Notes: generated by a model from the letters alone, not told the origin. 64,000 nucleotides of DNA from Atopsyche davidsoni (GCA_022113835.1 JAILWY010000014.1:1612001-1676000); one strand, 5' to 3'; numbered from the stretch's first letter, positions 48,973 through 59,971 are shown. Made by a program: numbers and translations.

Positions 48973-49164
48973 TCACTGGCAAGAGCAGGTGCGCCCTTGG
49001 CAGATGCCCGTGAAGTAGCCTCTGATGCGGCAGTGCAACCTGCAGGCTTCGGGGTACCAGGGGCACGTGCCAAGCCTCCTTGGCTGGACGTCATCAGAGC
49101 CCTCGACCTGGGCCCAGCACAAGTAAACGCACAGCAGCAGACAGCAGACAGCGAGAAACTTCAT
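48973..49164 (-). CDS. Defensin-like CS-alpha-beta peptide 1, 63 aa
   Basis: A single-exon precursor. The signal peptide is MKFLAVCCLLLCVYLCWA, followed by a short acidic propeptide ending QPRR (a dibasic site) and a mature peptide of about 33 aa starting LGTC. The six Cys follow C-x6-C-x3-C-x9-C-x4-C-x1-C. The C-x3-C, the Gly in the x9 loop (RIRGYFTG) and the C-x-C end are the CS-alpha-beta signature of invertebrate defensins, with a short first loop. Expected role: a secreted antimicrobial peptide (family knowledge); other defensin-fold activities cannot be excluded. TATA at 49253-49246 and TCAGTC initiator at 49222-49217, 33 bp apart; AATAAA on the minus strand near 48857. Paralogue of the genes at 58517 and 63966. 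Confidence 0.85.
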   Translation of the reverse strand: MKFLAVCCLLLCVYLCWAQVEGSDDVQPRRLGTCPWYPEACRLHCRIRGYFTGICQGRTCSCQ

Positions 49165-49216
49165 GTTGCAGCGACTCTGGGGGTTTGGTAGATTCGGAGT
49201 ACTGAGAACACTCTGA

Positions 49217-49253
49217 GACTGATAACAGTTCTAGCGCTCCGCTCCCTTTTATA
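49217..49253 (-). promoter_or_regulatory. Core promoter of defensin-like gene 1
   Basis: TATAAAAG followed 33 bp later by the A of a TCAGTC initiator. The same pair at the same spacing is conserved upstream of defensin-like gene 2. I see no convincing kappaB-type site in the adjacent sequence. Confidence 0.7.
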
Positions 49254-49261
49254 TCCCCCAT

Positions 49262-49992
49262 TTTGCTCTCCCAAAACTTATTTATAATTTTACAAAATAT
49301 TAAAAAACATTATTAGTTAATTGTGTAGTGACAAATTTTTTTTAAAAAATCACCAGATAAACAAGCTTTTTGATTCCAATTTTCATTGTTTTATTTTTTG
49401 TAATTGTAGCACACCTAATTTAGATCATTAAAATTTATTAATTATTTAGTCAAATAAAAATTATTTTAAAAATAGTTATAAAAATAGTTATTTCAAAATT
49501 GGTTTTCTCGTGGGTCAACGATTTGACCTTAAATATCGGTTATCTTAAATATTTAGATGATCTCTGACCTAGGATTAAATTTTTATGATAAACTAAATGC
49601 ACTGGTTAAGCCAATATAATATTCTGGGCATAACTTTAAAACAATTTGTTTTTTGGGTAGGCCGACCATATAACAATGTTACAAATATATACAACTACCC
49701 TATTCTATTTTGTGTATTGGCTATTCATGTAACATTTTTTTAAAGTATTCATTATTGCTCACCTTTGAAATCAATTGGTTATGATTTTGTAAAGAAGTGC
49801 AAATGATTATTTTTATAATGAAGAGACATCTGTGTTTTGTTTTTAATAACTCTTTAGAAATTAATAAAAAATCTCATAAATATTTTTTTGTTTGTCTGAT
49901 TATCATCAAGATGTATGAGCGTCAAGTTCTGAATCACAGAACTGAATTTTATTGTTTTGTAGAAAAATATACTTCCTAGTTCAGCCAGAAAA
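49262..49992. repeat. Duplicated block A, copy 2
   Basis: Second copy of 46829-47583, lying directly upstream of the defensin-like gene 1 promoter. It ends at CAGCCAGAAAAC, where copy 1 continues into the 47570-48283 frame; beyond that point the copies are unrelated. Confidence 0.85.
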
Positions 49993-51191
49993 CTTTGTGA
50001 ACGGCTCTTGGCCTAGTACATATTTGATTTATTTTTTTGAAGACGTCGAATAGTTAAATATGTATTTATTAATTTGAAACAACAGTCTACAGCTAATTTA
50101 ATATTCTGTTATAAAATATTATCTAGTACAGTTCCAGGAGTTGCTATATTTATGTTGTCCGTGTAGATAGGTCAAATATTTTCAAGGTCAAACTTCTGAT
50201 CAAACATTCAAGAGCTTTAAAAATTAGCAAATAGCAAATTTAATCATTTTGCGAGCTATTCAAAAGTTTTGAAAAATATATATATATTTTTAACAATTTT
50301 GCTACCGGTTAGCTTTTTTGGTCATTTCAAATGCACATTGTTCAATAAATAAATGAATACATCCACGAAAATATATTCTTCAGAATTTTATGATTTACAC
50401 CAAAAGTCCATTTTGATTAAGCAGGTAGTTTAATTAATGATTAAAAATATTTTATCGCCTTCAAAATTATTTTTTAGTTTATATGTCCATGTTTATTTCC
50501 TAAAATCCTTCTCTGAAAATAATTACAATTCAATAAAAATGTAACTTATTTCTAATTATTTTAATAAGATATGTTTAAAGCTGGGAAAAATAAAAATAAT
50601 GAGGGCTCGTTGACTAAGTCTTAAACTACAAAAATTCAAAATTAATGATTTGTTTTCAAGATATTATTTAAATTTTTATGTATTATTTTCATTTAAATCT
50701 GCTGTGATGGTTTCACTTAAAAAAAAAAAATTCTGTAAATAACGAATGAACTTCTTGAATGACTTCTGTAAAATATTTAGTAAAACCACGTTTTTTGCCT
50801 ATAAAGGCTTATTGTGTTAAATACTGAAAGGTTTAACTGAAATCAAACCCATATCAAACAAATGGGGATTTGAATCAGGGCAACTATTTGTGACGGCGTA
50901 CTCTTCCTCAAATATCAATAACTTGTAATTGGCAAGGGAAAGTTGCTTGACGCAGGCCGATCGGCTTATCACCACCTATTTGTCACAGGGCCTTGCTAAT
51001 TGCCGTTATTTCATAAAAAGCTTTTACAATAATTGTACAACTGTTAAATGTGTCACGTGCATTATAATTTTAGGTCTTAGGATAATAGAGAGTAAAATAC
51101 ACATTGGGAAACAATAAATATGATGCTCGATATGAATTGCAGTTGAATATGGTGGTAGGAAAACCTGGTGATTTGTTTTTATTTCCATACA
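49993..51191. other. Non-coding stretch
   Basis: A+T-rich spacer between duplicated block A and the 115-aa peptide gene. No exon, RNA gene or clear repeat seen. Confidence 0.5.
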
Positions 51192-51989
51192 TTAGAAAAA
51201 TCCTCCATTACAATAGAATTCAAGTCCACAAAGTGGATGCCAGTTTTTGGGATAGCACTTCTCGTAGTAAGCCATGAAGCACTTGCACTTCCTTTTCTTC
51301 GGCTTGTTCTTGCAGTATTCCAGTTGCGTGTGGAAAGGGTTGGAAATTCCTGTAATTTTTGAAGCCGCTAAAGCTCTACAGGCCATGCTAGTTATCCTTG
51401 TCACATTGTAATTTACTAAAACTTCCTGGCTATCAAACTCCAAATCCTCGTCTTCTTCTCCTGAATCTGAAATGCAGCTTAACACATTCTGGAGCTGAAA
51501 GACAAATAATTTTTTTAATATTTAAATTAATATTAAAAAAAAAATTTATTATTATTGAAATTATGTAAAGTATATGTATAAAAATATTATGTATGCACGC
51601 CTACAAATAATTTTATTGTTTGACATTACATATTATAACAAAAAATCAATATTTATTAAGTAGCTCGTCTTATTAAAGTCTCGACTTCTATACTGGAGCC
51701 ATTTTCTAGAAATGAATTATCATGGTGAAATGTTGGCTTGACGATCGACGTATTCATGCTCATTGACAACATAAATAGAAATGATAGCCCGATGAACACA
51801 AGCAAGGTAACGTAGCCAAAACTTCAACTTAAAAACGGCATAAGTACAACTTTAGTACAAATCCATAATATTGACGTAAAATCAAAACACACAATTACAT
51901 AATTTATTTTAGGTTTGTTTTTTTGCCAAATATTGCACTCTTACCAGCAACAGAGTAATGAGGGAGAGCAATGCCGATCGGATAATCAT
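51192..51989 (-). CDS. Secreted Cys-rich peptide precursor, CYPK family, 115 aa
   Basis: Exon 1 is 51989-51945 (45 nt, MIIRSALLSLITLLL, donor CTG|GTAAGA). Exon 2 is 51494-51192 (acceptor TTGTCTTTCAG), phase 0. The signal peptide is followed by an acidic stretch (SGEEDEDLEFDS), a middle part with one Cys, and a C-terminal domain with C-x8-C-x1-C-x7-C-x8-C-x5-C containing EKCYPKNWHPLC. The same core, with KKFCYPKYTNPIC, ends the 511-aa protein at 53951-56535, so these form one family. The domain is basic (KNKPKKRK) while the propeptide is acidic, a layout typical of cationic antimicrobial or toxin-like precursors. No named family is recognised; function not assigned. Confidence 0.75.
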
Positions 51990-52331
51990 CCTACTCTTCG
52001 AAACCTTAGAAAGTAGAAACTGCCACAGTCGGTCTGTTTTATATGGTCCTCGTATTAATTGCACTCCAAATGAAGGTCAGAGGTTCTCATGCAGGTTTTT
52101 TTATTTTTAATTATTCTTTTGATAAAAATTATTAATTAAATCAACATTAAACTTTATAAATTAAAAATCAGTCTGCTACAAAGCTAAGTTAAAGATACAG
52201 TAAATTTTATTAGATAAGTATAAGAAAATAAAATTGAAGCTTAGAATCTTAAAATAATCTAACCGTGTAGTTACTTGTGCTGGAATAAGTAAAAATATTA
52301 TGAATGTGAATATAATATTAAGTAAATAATT

Positions 52332-52502
52332 TTATATCCCCGTTCTCCCCATTCTGTTGCTTGTGCGTGGCTGCCGTTCTGTACCTTGAGTAAAGGATCG
52401 GTAATGGAGAAGTGGACTTGGAATGATTATAGAAGGATTTGCTCTGGAAGTACCTCGTTGAGGTAGAGGGGCTCTTGTTATTGTTTCTGCAGCCTGGTGC
52501 AC
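52332..52502 (-). CDS. Orphan second exon of a probable secreted peptide gene
   Basis: After a good acceptor (CTTCTTTTTTAG) the minus strand is open in phase 0 for 56 codons to TAA. It starts VHQAAETITRAPLPQRG, Arg/Pro/Ser/Thr-rich, and ends RTSNRMGRTGI. The neighbouring secreted gene at 53951 also begins exon 2 with Val-His, directly after a 45-nt signal exon, so this is probably the same architecture. I did not find its signal exon. A Pro/Arg-rich, Cys-free basic peptide could be antimicrobial (speculative). Confidence 0.45.
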   Translation of the reverse strand: MHQAAETITRAPLPQRGTSRANPSIIIPSPLLHYRSFTQGTERQPRTSNRMGRTGI

Positions 52503-53230
52503 CTAAAAAAGAAGAAATAATTTTATTAAATTTTTATGAATATTGAATATCTTTGGTGTAAACTTTTCAATAACAAAGTAATTAATTTAAAGCAATGTAT
52601 TTATATAAAACATTCCTTTTTAGTATTTACTTGCCTGCTTTTGGTAGCTTAGTTTAGTGTCAAGAAAATGCAATGTAATCAGCTGCAATCGATTATGTTT
52701 GTAAAGCTAACCTCTTCAAATTAAAAAAAAACATATAATCGGATTAAGATTTCTTTTCAGCAATATCAAGTGTAATAAGATCATGAACATAATATTTATA
52801 ATAAATTAAAGACAAAAGCACTCAATTATTATATTAGGTCTACATTAGTTTTCACAACAACAAAAAAACAACTTAAAGTATAAACTTGCTTAGCAACTCT
52901 GTAAAACATTGAAAAATTGGAAAAAAAACCCATTCGTTATTCTCTATATAGATCGATTAATTTTAGGTCTAGAAAGTTAACAATCTGCCAGCTTATTAAA
53001 AATGCGTTTTAAAGGACATGTAGAATAACTGAAGACTTATATGCTATTCTGCAATAGCAATGACTTCTGCAAAATCTTATCATCATTTTGGAAAATATCT
53101 GAAAGATCTGGATAAAATTATCACTCCTATATTTATAGTTGTGTTGCAGCATTTCATTTTAAGTTTTAGTTTGTAAAAATATAGAGTGATTTAGTAGCCA
53201 AAATAGTTTCTGGCTCTAGACAGCACTCAC

Positions 53231-53311
53231 TTAAGCACCACCGATCAATAGATGCTCTTCAAAGTGGCCTGCAGGGTCAATTGGTGGGCAACCAGGGCAA
53301 TAGGTTCCTCG
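53231..53311 (-). other. Conserved short open segment with CPGCPPIDPAG
   Basis: The minus strand is open for 26 codons (ends EEHLLIGGA, TAA) between a TGA and a perfect donor-like AA|GTGAGT. The copy at 60313-60227 keeps the same frame with mostly conservative changes (His to Asn at one site). It is probably a real terminal exon or its relic. There is a faint likeness to the start of cystatin-type proteins (P-I-D-P), not enough to name it. Confidence 0.3.
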
Positions 53312-53950
53312 TCACATTAATTAATATTTACAATTTAAGTATTTGACTAATTAAAAAAACAAACAGTTTATTGTTAGCTTTGATATCATTCCCATAACTC
53401 ATTTTTATGCAAATAAGATAAATTAATGTCTTCGTTGTTTATAATATAACACATGCTTCAATATAATAAAAACCATATAAATAGATATTCAAGTAAAATG
53501 TTATAACAATGGCGTATAAATAATTTTTGGTATGGATTTAATTTTACGTGACAAAATATTATAATTAGATCTATTGCCCTGAGTTTTTAGACATTTCTAG
53601 ATATCTTACAGTATTTGCAAACAAGTTTTTTTTTGCGTACATTTAAATTATTACTATGAATCTTTTAAGCAAACAGTAAGTCTAAAGTATTTATTTCTAT
53701 AAAATAAAACAGTATTTTTCTTAAACAAATTAAAAATCAAAATTGACAGAAAATTTAATAAAAAAAATGTGTTACCTAAGAATAAAATTAACATTAAAAC
53801 TTCACTGGAAATCTAATGTGAATTTTGATTCACCCTTTTCGAGAGCGTAAAATCAAATATAATATATTCTATAAAATGCAAAGTTTTACTAAAAACCTTT
53901 TTCAGTAAAGCGATACTTTAAAGAAGGGATATTCAGACAACTCAGACAGC

Positions 53951-56535
53951 ATGAGGGGCCTCAGAGCTCTTGTCTGCCTGAGCTTCATCTTACTGGTAAC
54001 TAGCTCTGAATTATCATTATCGTTAATGCAATATATTTTTATTTAAAGTGAATATTTCTAATGATCATCCACTTATTATTTCTTGACGCGACTAATTTTA
54101 CCAACGTGAAAGCTTGTTGCAACATGCATGTTGGCAAAACTAGTCATGTCTACAAATAAAAACCGGAACATTTTCACAAATATTTTAAATGTGAAAACTA
54201 AAATCAAATCGCTTTTATTGACTAATTTAGTGAATAAAATTAATGATTTAAAAGTCTAACTTCTCATTTTGAGATGTGGCTGCATTAAAAAAGTGCTTTT
54301 TTATTAATTAGATATTTAGTGGTCTCTTAGAAGATGTATATATATTTTTTGTTGTTGTATTTGTGATAATAATGCGGATGCTGAAGAGAGGAAGTGAAGT
54401 TCTGATAATATTTTGATTTGATGATTATTTTCTGTGGTCATGGGCCAGACCGATGATCATGTGCGTATAACATGAGTTAAGTCATATCGCTCAGATTTTC
54501 GCAAGGACTCGGACAGTAATATCAAATTTGTGTAGATTATATTTAAGAGATAAAAAAATTGTATATTCATAACTCAAAAATAGACAAGATGATTTTTGTA
54601 ATTTTTATTAGATTATATTTTTAAATTCTAAGTAATGAGAAACAAAATTTTATATTAAAAGAATACATGATCTGTGAATTTTCCATTTATTTTCAGGTTC
54701 ATAGCGCTGCTTCTCAAGATGAAAGTACAGAACCGGCCCCCAAAGAAGAGATCATGGAAGAACTTCGTTCAGATGCGGTGACAGATCCTAAACTGGCATC
54801 AGAGCCTAAAGAGATTGTGGTAGATCCTCCTATACAAGAATTTCCATCAGATACAGTGACAGATCCTAAAATCGTATCATCAGAGCCTAAAGAGACTGTA
54901 GTAGATCCTCCTATAGAAAAATTACCATCAGATACAGTGACAGATCCTAAACTCGTATCATTAGAGTCTAAAGAGATTGTGGTAGATCCTCCTATGGAAG
55001 AACTTCCTTCAGATGCGGTGACAGATCCTAAAATGATATCAGAGCCTAAAGAGATTGTGGTAGATCCTCCTATCCAAGAACTTCCTTCAGATGCGGTGAC
55101 AGATCCTAAAATGGTATCAGAGCCTAAAGAGATTGTGGTAGATCCTCCTATGAAAGAATCTCCTTCAGACGCAATGACAGATCCTAAACCGGCATCAGAG
55201 CCTAAAGAGATTGTGGTAGATCCTCCTATCCAAGAACTTCCTTCAGATGCGGTGACAGATCCTAAAATGGTATCAGAGCCTAAAGAGACTGTGGTAGATC
55301 CTCCTATGAAAGAATCTCCTTCAGACGCAATGACAGATCCTAAACCGGCATCAGAGCCTATAGAAATCATGGCAGATCCTCCCACGAAAGAACCTCCTTC
55401 AGATGCGGTGACAGATCCTATGCTGGCGTCAGAGTCTAAAGAGATTGTAGTAGATCCTCCTGTTGAAGAAACTCCTCCAGATGTGATACCTGATAGAGAA
55501 GGAACTGAACCTGTTCCTGCTGAAGGAGCAGCTATTTCTGGTGGACCAACCAAAGAAGATCCAATATTAATGAAAACACTTCCGATGCCCATAAATGCTG
55601 TATCAATTAACAGCACCATGGATTCACCTGTTCTTGTAAGATTTTATCTTAAACTTAAATGAACTCTTTAGTATCTCTTCACAACCAACTAAAGTTGATA
55701 TAAAATTATTTTAGAATTCTTTTAATGGCATATTAGTCTTATTTAGTTGTATTTACTGTCGGCATTTTCGAGCAGAAAATGCCAAATATGAAGTTGACAA
55801 AACCTTTAAATTTAAAAAATAAAACAGTAAAGAGGAAAACTGGTCTCAGTGATCAAATTCTTCACGTCAAAAATTAGGACAAATCAGTTAACAGAACTTT
55901 TGACACTTAATTGTTTTTTAAGAATGTATATATAATCATATTTATTGAAATACTAACATTTATAAATTCAAACTTACTTTTAGGTTGATGATGCTGCATC
56001 TCCAGATGAGAGGATGACACAAATGCCAACGGAATTAGTCCCAGTGGATACTCCTATAGATGGAAAAATCATGTCTACTAATTTAGAACCAGATGGAGGA
56101 GGCGGTGCGGTAACAGGATATGACATTTCTAGCGGGCAAAGCAATATAAGACCAGAACCCACTACTGATACTGCAATACCATATAAAACTACTGAAAATC
56201 CAATTCTTACGCGACCTCCTTACCCAGATCCAAACTGGAGAACTATCAGCAAAAAACCACATCACCATCATGTCAATCATCATGAGTATGAGGATATCAA
56301 TCATGATGATGAAGATGACTATGATGAAATGGAAGATATTCTTGAAGAGGTGAATGAAATGAGAGGGATAAGTAAAAACACAAAAAAGAAGAAGCTGCTG
56401 GAGATGTGGTGTAAAAAGAATAATAATATGAATCACTCGCGCTGCCGAGCTTATTTCATATGGAAGAAGTTTTGCTACCCCAAGTATACCAACCCCATAT
56501 GTGCCTGCACCAAGCTCTGCAAGTGGTGGATGTAA
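53951..56535 (+). CDS. Secreted acidic-repeat precursor with CYPK Cys-rich C-terminus, 511 aa
   Basis: The exons are 53951-53995 (45 nt, MRGLRALVCLSFILL), 54697-55635 and 55984-56535, all phase 0 with GT/AG. After the signal peptide come about ten 26-residue acidic repeats (type DPPMEELPSDAVTDPK, then SEPKEIVV; 78-bp DNA period). Pairs of units are themselves duplicated. Exon 3 encodes a Thr/Pro linker, a His-rich part (KKPHHHHVNHHEYED), an acidic part (DDEDDYDEMEDILEEV) and a basic C-terminal domain beginning after KKKK. That domain has C-x10-C-x9-C-x8-C-x1-C-x3-C with KKFCYPKYTNPIC. The layout suggests a neutralising acidic pro-region in front of a cationic Cys-rich peptide released at the Lys run (inference). 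AATAAA at 56593. Confidence 0.85.
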
Positions 56536-56598
56536 AGATGCTATTCCTATAACCGTGCTTAGTTCATTTGTATAACTATGTACATATTTATAAATAAA

Positions 56599-57721
56599 TT
56601 ATATGTTTGATGGAAGTGATGTTTAAGAGTTTATATCCCACGACAATTTTAATGCTGCTATGCTGATTTTTTTTATTAAATTTTAATGAATCAGAGTGCA
56701 GTTCCCGCTTCTCGATTCACAACCATTACGGAGGAATATACGCCCAATATTAACTTTCATGCGAGATATGGTCGATACGAAGACGTTACCTGTTGGCAAA
56801 TGTTTAACGACAAAATCTAATTAAAAAAGTCATAAAAGTAATGTAACTCGGACAATATTTCCGAAAAGAAAAGGTTTTTACTCTAAACAAATAACTTTGT
56901 GGTCGGCCAATCATTCATACATTGTAATAATAATATTTAATATCTAACTTAAAATATACCTTTGATAAATGTTGATAAAATAAATGTGAAACACGCCAAT
57001 AAAACGACACATAAATATTCGCTTAATACTGTATTATAATAAACCGTGGATTACCCAAGCCCTAGATCTAAATTACTCCTTATAATGACATAATATTTAA
57101 TGCCGTCTTGAACTAGCACGTTATAAATTAAATTTGATCACTAGTAGTTGAATATTGCGATTCTTAAGAATCTTTACATTAAGAATTTTAACATAATCTC
57201 TAATTATATTTTATAAAATAACGCTGTATTTAGATTATATATTATAGTCATTTTTAAGGAAAAATAGCTTGAAGGGACGTTAACATCATTACTCTGTAAA
57301 TTGACAAGTGTAAGCCGTTGAATAATGAATAAGGGATATGTGATTCTAATTAGGGGTAAATCAAAAATTATTTGTTGAACTTGGTTGTTTGGTTTGATTT
57401 ATGACTGACGTAAGTGTTTTTTTTTTTTTTTAAGTCTAAATTTTCAATTATTTTAAATATCTGAATTAATTTAGAGCTCAAAACATTAGCAGGAAGAGTT
57501 TAGTTTTATTAAGCAGATGCGTAGCTGCAATAAGTTAAAACAATAGATTATGAAAAAAATATAATGCACTAACGATAACAATTAAAATAACAATTAAAAA
57601 CACACCATCAAAAAAGATTGGTCTGTAAATCATATGAATTTAGATATATACAATATGTTTATTTCCAGCATTGTCTGTATAAATGAAAGGTTTATCATAA
57701 TAAAACTATAATTGATGCGTT
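56599..57721. other. Spacer without a supported gene
   Basis: A+T-rich sequence between the 511-aa gene and the next duplicated unit; no exon, repeat copy or RNA gene recognised. Confidence 0.5.
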
Positions 57722-57910
57722 TTACTTAAACAAAGTAAAAATATAATTATGTAGACCCTTGTGAGTGCCAATATCAAAATTGAAGAGGCCTATCGACCCC
57801 CGACAGATGATTTCCGGCACATTTTCCCCGTCAATCATGAGCTCACTTTCTCCAGGCCGGCTCCCCAAGACCTGCACGTGGATGTAATCAGAGTCGTTTG
57901 TCTTGGTTTC
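57722..57910 (-). other. Duplicated exon-like open segment, copy 1
   Basis: The minus strand is open for 62 codons (between TAA at 57913-57911 and TAA at 57724-57722). It contains DSDYIHVQVLGSRPGESE and IICRGSIGLFNFDIG. The segment recurs at 63345-63160 with few changes, two of them replacements (Arg/Gln, Val/Met). The GC-rich core suggests coding origin, but I see no clean splice sites and recognise no family. It could be an exon carried along by the duplication, or a transposon fragment. Confidence 0.35.
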
Positions 57911-58516
57911 TTAAGACGTAACTCAGATGATAGTTTTAGAGTAATGTACTTTCTCCAATTATCGAAGCTTTAAATTCAAAAAAATATTTTAAATAGAATG
58001 TGAATTGATTTCTAAAAAAATGCTTTGTGCAAAGCAAACTTGTTGGTATTCGATAATAAAACCTTACTCACAAGTCCTTACTTGTAAACGTACTCAAGAA
58101 ATCTTGGACATAATGTAAAGTTAGTTTCTAAGCAGGCATGCTTTGTTTTCTCCTTAAATAGTTTATTTTTGTGGTCCGACTCGGGTTTGGGTTTACTTCT
58201 CAATTCGTAACAAGAATTTTTTGTTTTCCGAGCTCTTACATAAGTACTATAATACATCACTCCTTGGTAATATAAACTTTTAAAGTATCTGCAACCAGCT
58301 TAAAATATAATTTATATGTCCGTTACCAAAAAAACACCACAAAATTCTAATTAAATTAAAATAATAGTACGAAAAACAGTTTAGGGTAACATACATTATT
58401 TATTCACTGAGAATCGAAATATATACATAATAATAACTGTTAAAGTGTATTCAAAATGTTAAATCTCTCAAGACACAATTGAATAAATGGATATAGTAGA
58501 AAAAGGAATCAAGAAG

Positions 58517-58735
58517 TTAGGTGCTCCTACAATCGCAGGTGCGTCCTACGCAGACGCCCTCGTTGTAGCCTATGGCGCGGCAGTACCCATTGCAGATTCT
58601 GGGGAACAAGGGGCACGAGCCGATCCTCCCTCGCTGAGCGCCATCGGTGCCCGCGACTTGGCCCTTGCCCTGGTCTAGGGGCACCTTGGCCCAGCACAGA
58701 GCAACGCACAGCAGCAGGACAGCGAGAAACTTCAT
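58517..58735 (-). CDS. Defensin-like CS-alpha-beta peptide 2, 72 aa
   Basis: The signal peptide is MKFLAVLLLCVALCWA, nearly that of gene 1. The longer propeptide ends AQRGR, and the mature peptide of 35 aa starts IGSC. The six Cys follow the same C-x6-C-x3-C-x9-C-x4-C-x1-C spacing, with RAIGYNEG in the long loop and CVGRTCDC at the end. Against gene 1 the Cys frame, the tripeptide GRT and the signal are kept while most loop residues differ, suggesting divergence of the active peptide after duplication. Promoter TATAAAAG (58824-58817) and TCAGTC (58793-58788) are 33 bp apart; AATAAA on the minus strand at 58404-58399. Expected role: secreted antimicrobial peptide. Confidence 0.85.
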   Translation of the reverse strand: MKFLAVLLLCVALCWAKVPLDQGKGQVAGTDGAQRGRIGSCPLFPRICNGYCRAIGYNEGVCVGRTCDCRST

Positions 58736-58787
58736 GTTGTAGCGACTTGGGGGGTTTGGTAGACTTGGAGTAGTAAGAACACTCTGG

Positions 58788-58824
58788 GACTGATATCGGC
58801 TCTAGCGCTCCTCTGCCTTTTATA
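58788..58824 (-). promoter_or_regulatory. Core promoter of defensin-like gene 2
   Basis: TATAAAAG and TCAGTC at the same 33-bp spacing as in gene 1. The GAGCGCTAGA sequence between them is conserved too. Confidence 0.7.
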
Positions 58825-58904
58825 TGAAATATTGAGTGATTTATATTTTGAAAAATAAAGCAATAAATTGTATATTTCTAAATGGGTCCACGCTACGTCT
58901 AGGA

Positions 58905-59971
58905 CATAGGTTCCCAAACTGTTTTGTCCCGTCGACCCCTTGTTACATTTTCCTGTTTTTCGTAGACCTCTGCCTTGCTAATATTTAATTTTTACAAATT
59001 CATCAACTTCAAACATATTTTTGACATCTTGTGATGAACATGGTCCATCTCAACGCATTATTATATTGTTATATTTAACAAAAGTAATATTTTTGTTGAA
59101 TAATATTTACTTCGCCGATGGCCTTGAAAATATTTGATACCGTAAACATTGGTGACGTAATTGTAGACAAGGACGGGCTATTGTTAGGGAGGAGGAGTGT
59201 GGGAAGTCGCAAGATGCGTGGGCGCCGGCGAAAGCGAGATGACTTGCTTACAGATGCTCACACTCCTCTCCTCTTTCCTCGCCCAGTCGCGCAGCCGTAA
59301 GAAATACCGCGCACCCGTAGGAGGTTCCGGGCGAAAAAACGACCGGACTGTGTGGGTGATTCGGAAGAATCGGAGATCATCGGAAAAGATCGGGGCGGGA
59401 AAACAATCGAGTCGACACGAAAAACGAAGAGAGGGGGCGGGGGTCGCTTTAACGGGTGACGAACTGATACAAGGACACTTGGGAGCGCGCGCCGAAACCT
59501 GAAGGAGCTAATTAAGTGGAACCTGTATGAAACCAGTTCATTGAAGTTTGCCATTTTTGAATTTTATTTAAAGAGTGTAAATTCAGCGGGAAGCCGACCG
59601 GAGACAGGACTTGGTTTTATTATATGTTATTCCAACTACTATTCTGTCAATATTTAGAATACTTATTGGTTTGCAAATATTTAATTATCTTGAATTTCCT
59701 ACGAGGACCACTTGGTGGGACCTGATCGCCATTTGTAAATTTTGGTATTTAACGTTTCACATTTTGTCTTTTAAAAATTCCAGGCAGATATCCACGAGTT
59801 AGTGATGATTCTGGTGTTCGGGGATTTATGGATACTCGTTCGCGGTCGAGCCCTCAAACTTTGGGAGGTCGAGCAAGACTGCTGGAAGGCACATAAGTGG
59901 ACATCCGATGCGAGAAATAAGCTTTGTTACCGACCCCTGGGGGTCAATATTGACCACTTTGGGAACCTATG
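58905..59971. mobile_element. Non-autonomous hAT-like element with GC-rich cargo
   Basis: The ends form an inverted repeat: CATAGGTTCCCAAA on the left and TTTGGGAACCTATG-type sequence on the right. The subterminal CCCGTCGACCCC / CGACCCCTGGGGG resembles hAT-family ends. The 1067-bp insert contains no transposase. Its middle (about 59190-59500) is GC-rich, unlike both the ends and the surroundings, and may be captured DNA. No clear 8-bp target duplication is seen. It sits exactly at the joint between duplicated block B copy 2 and block C copy 2. Confidence 0.65.

Larger units (their letters stand above)
48345..49261. repeat. Duplicated block B, copy 1 (carries defensin-like gene 1)
   Basis: Aligns with 57915-58830 and 63350-64000. 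Shared landmarks are TCAGATGATAGTTTTAGAGT, TTAGTTTCTAAGCAGGCAT and AATAGTACGAAAAACAGTTT. Each copy carries a defensin-like gene on the minus strand, including its 3' flank and promoter. Confidence 0.9.
52945..56598. repeat. Duplicated block C, copy 1
   Basis: Aligns with 59972-61663. Landmarks are GATTAATTTTAGGTCTA, CTGAAAGATCTGGATAAAAT and GCACCACCGATCAATAGATG. Copy 2 lacks the stretch with coding exon 1 and most of exons 2-3, so copy 1 is the complete version. Confidence 0.85.
57915..58830. repeat. Duplicated block B, copy 2 (carries defensin-like gene 2)
   Basis: Matches 48345-49261 and 63350-64000, including 3' flank, gene and core promoter. It is closer to copy 3 than to copy 1 in its left part (shared TTTTTGTTTTCCGAGCTC and TCCTTGGTAATATAAACT). 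Confidence 0.9.

Noticed and set aside
54714..55619. 301-codon minus-strand open frame (SIGGSTTISLGSD repeats)
   Set aside because: It mirrors the 78-bp repeat of the plus-strand gene, which has a signal exon, splice sites and a Cys-rich domain; the antisense frame has none.
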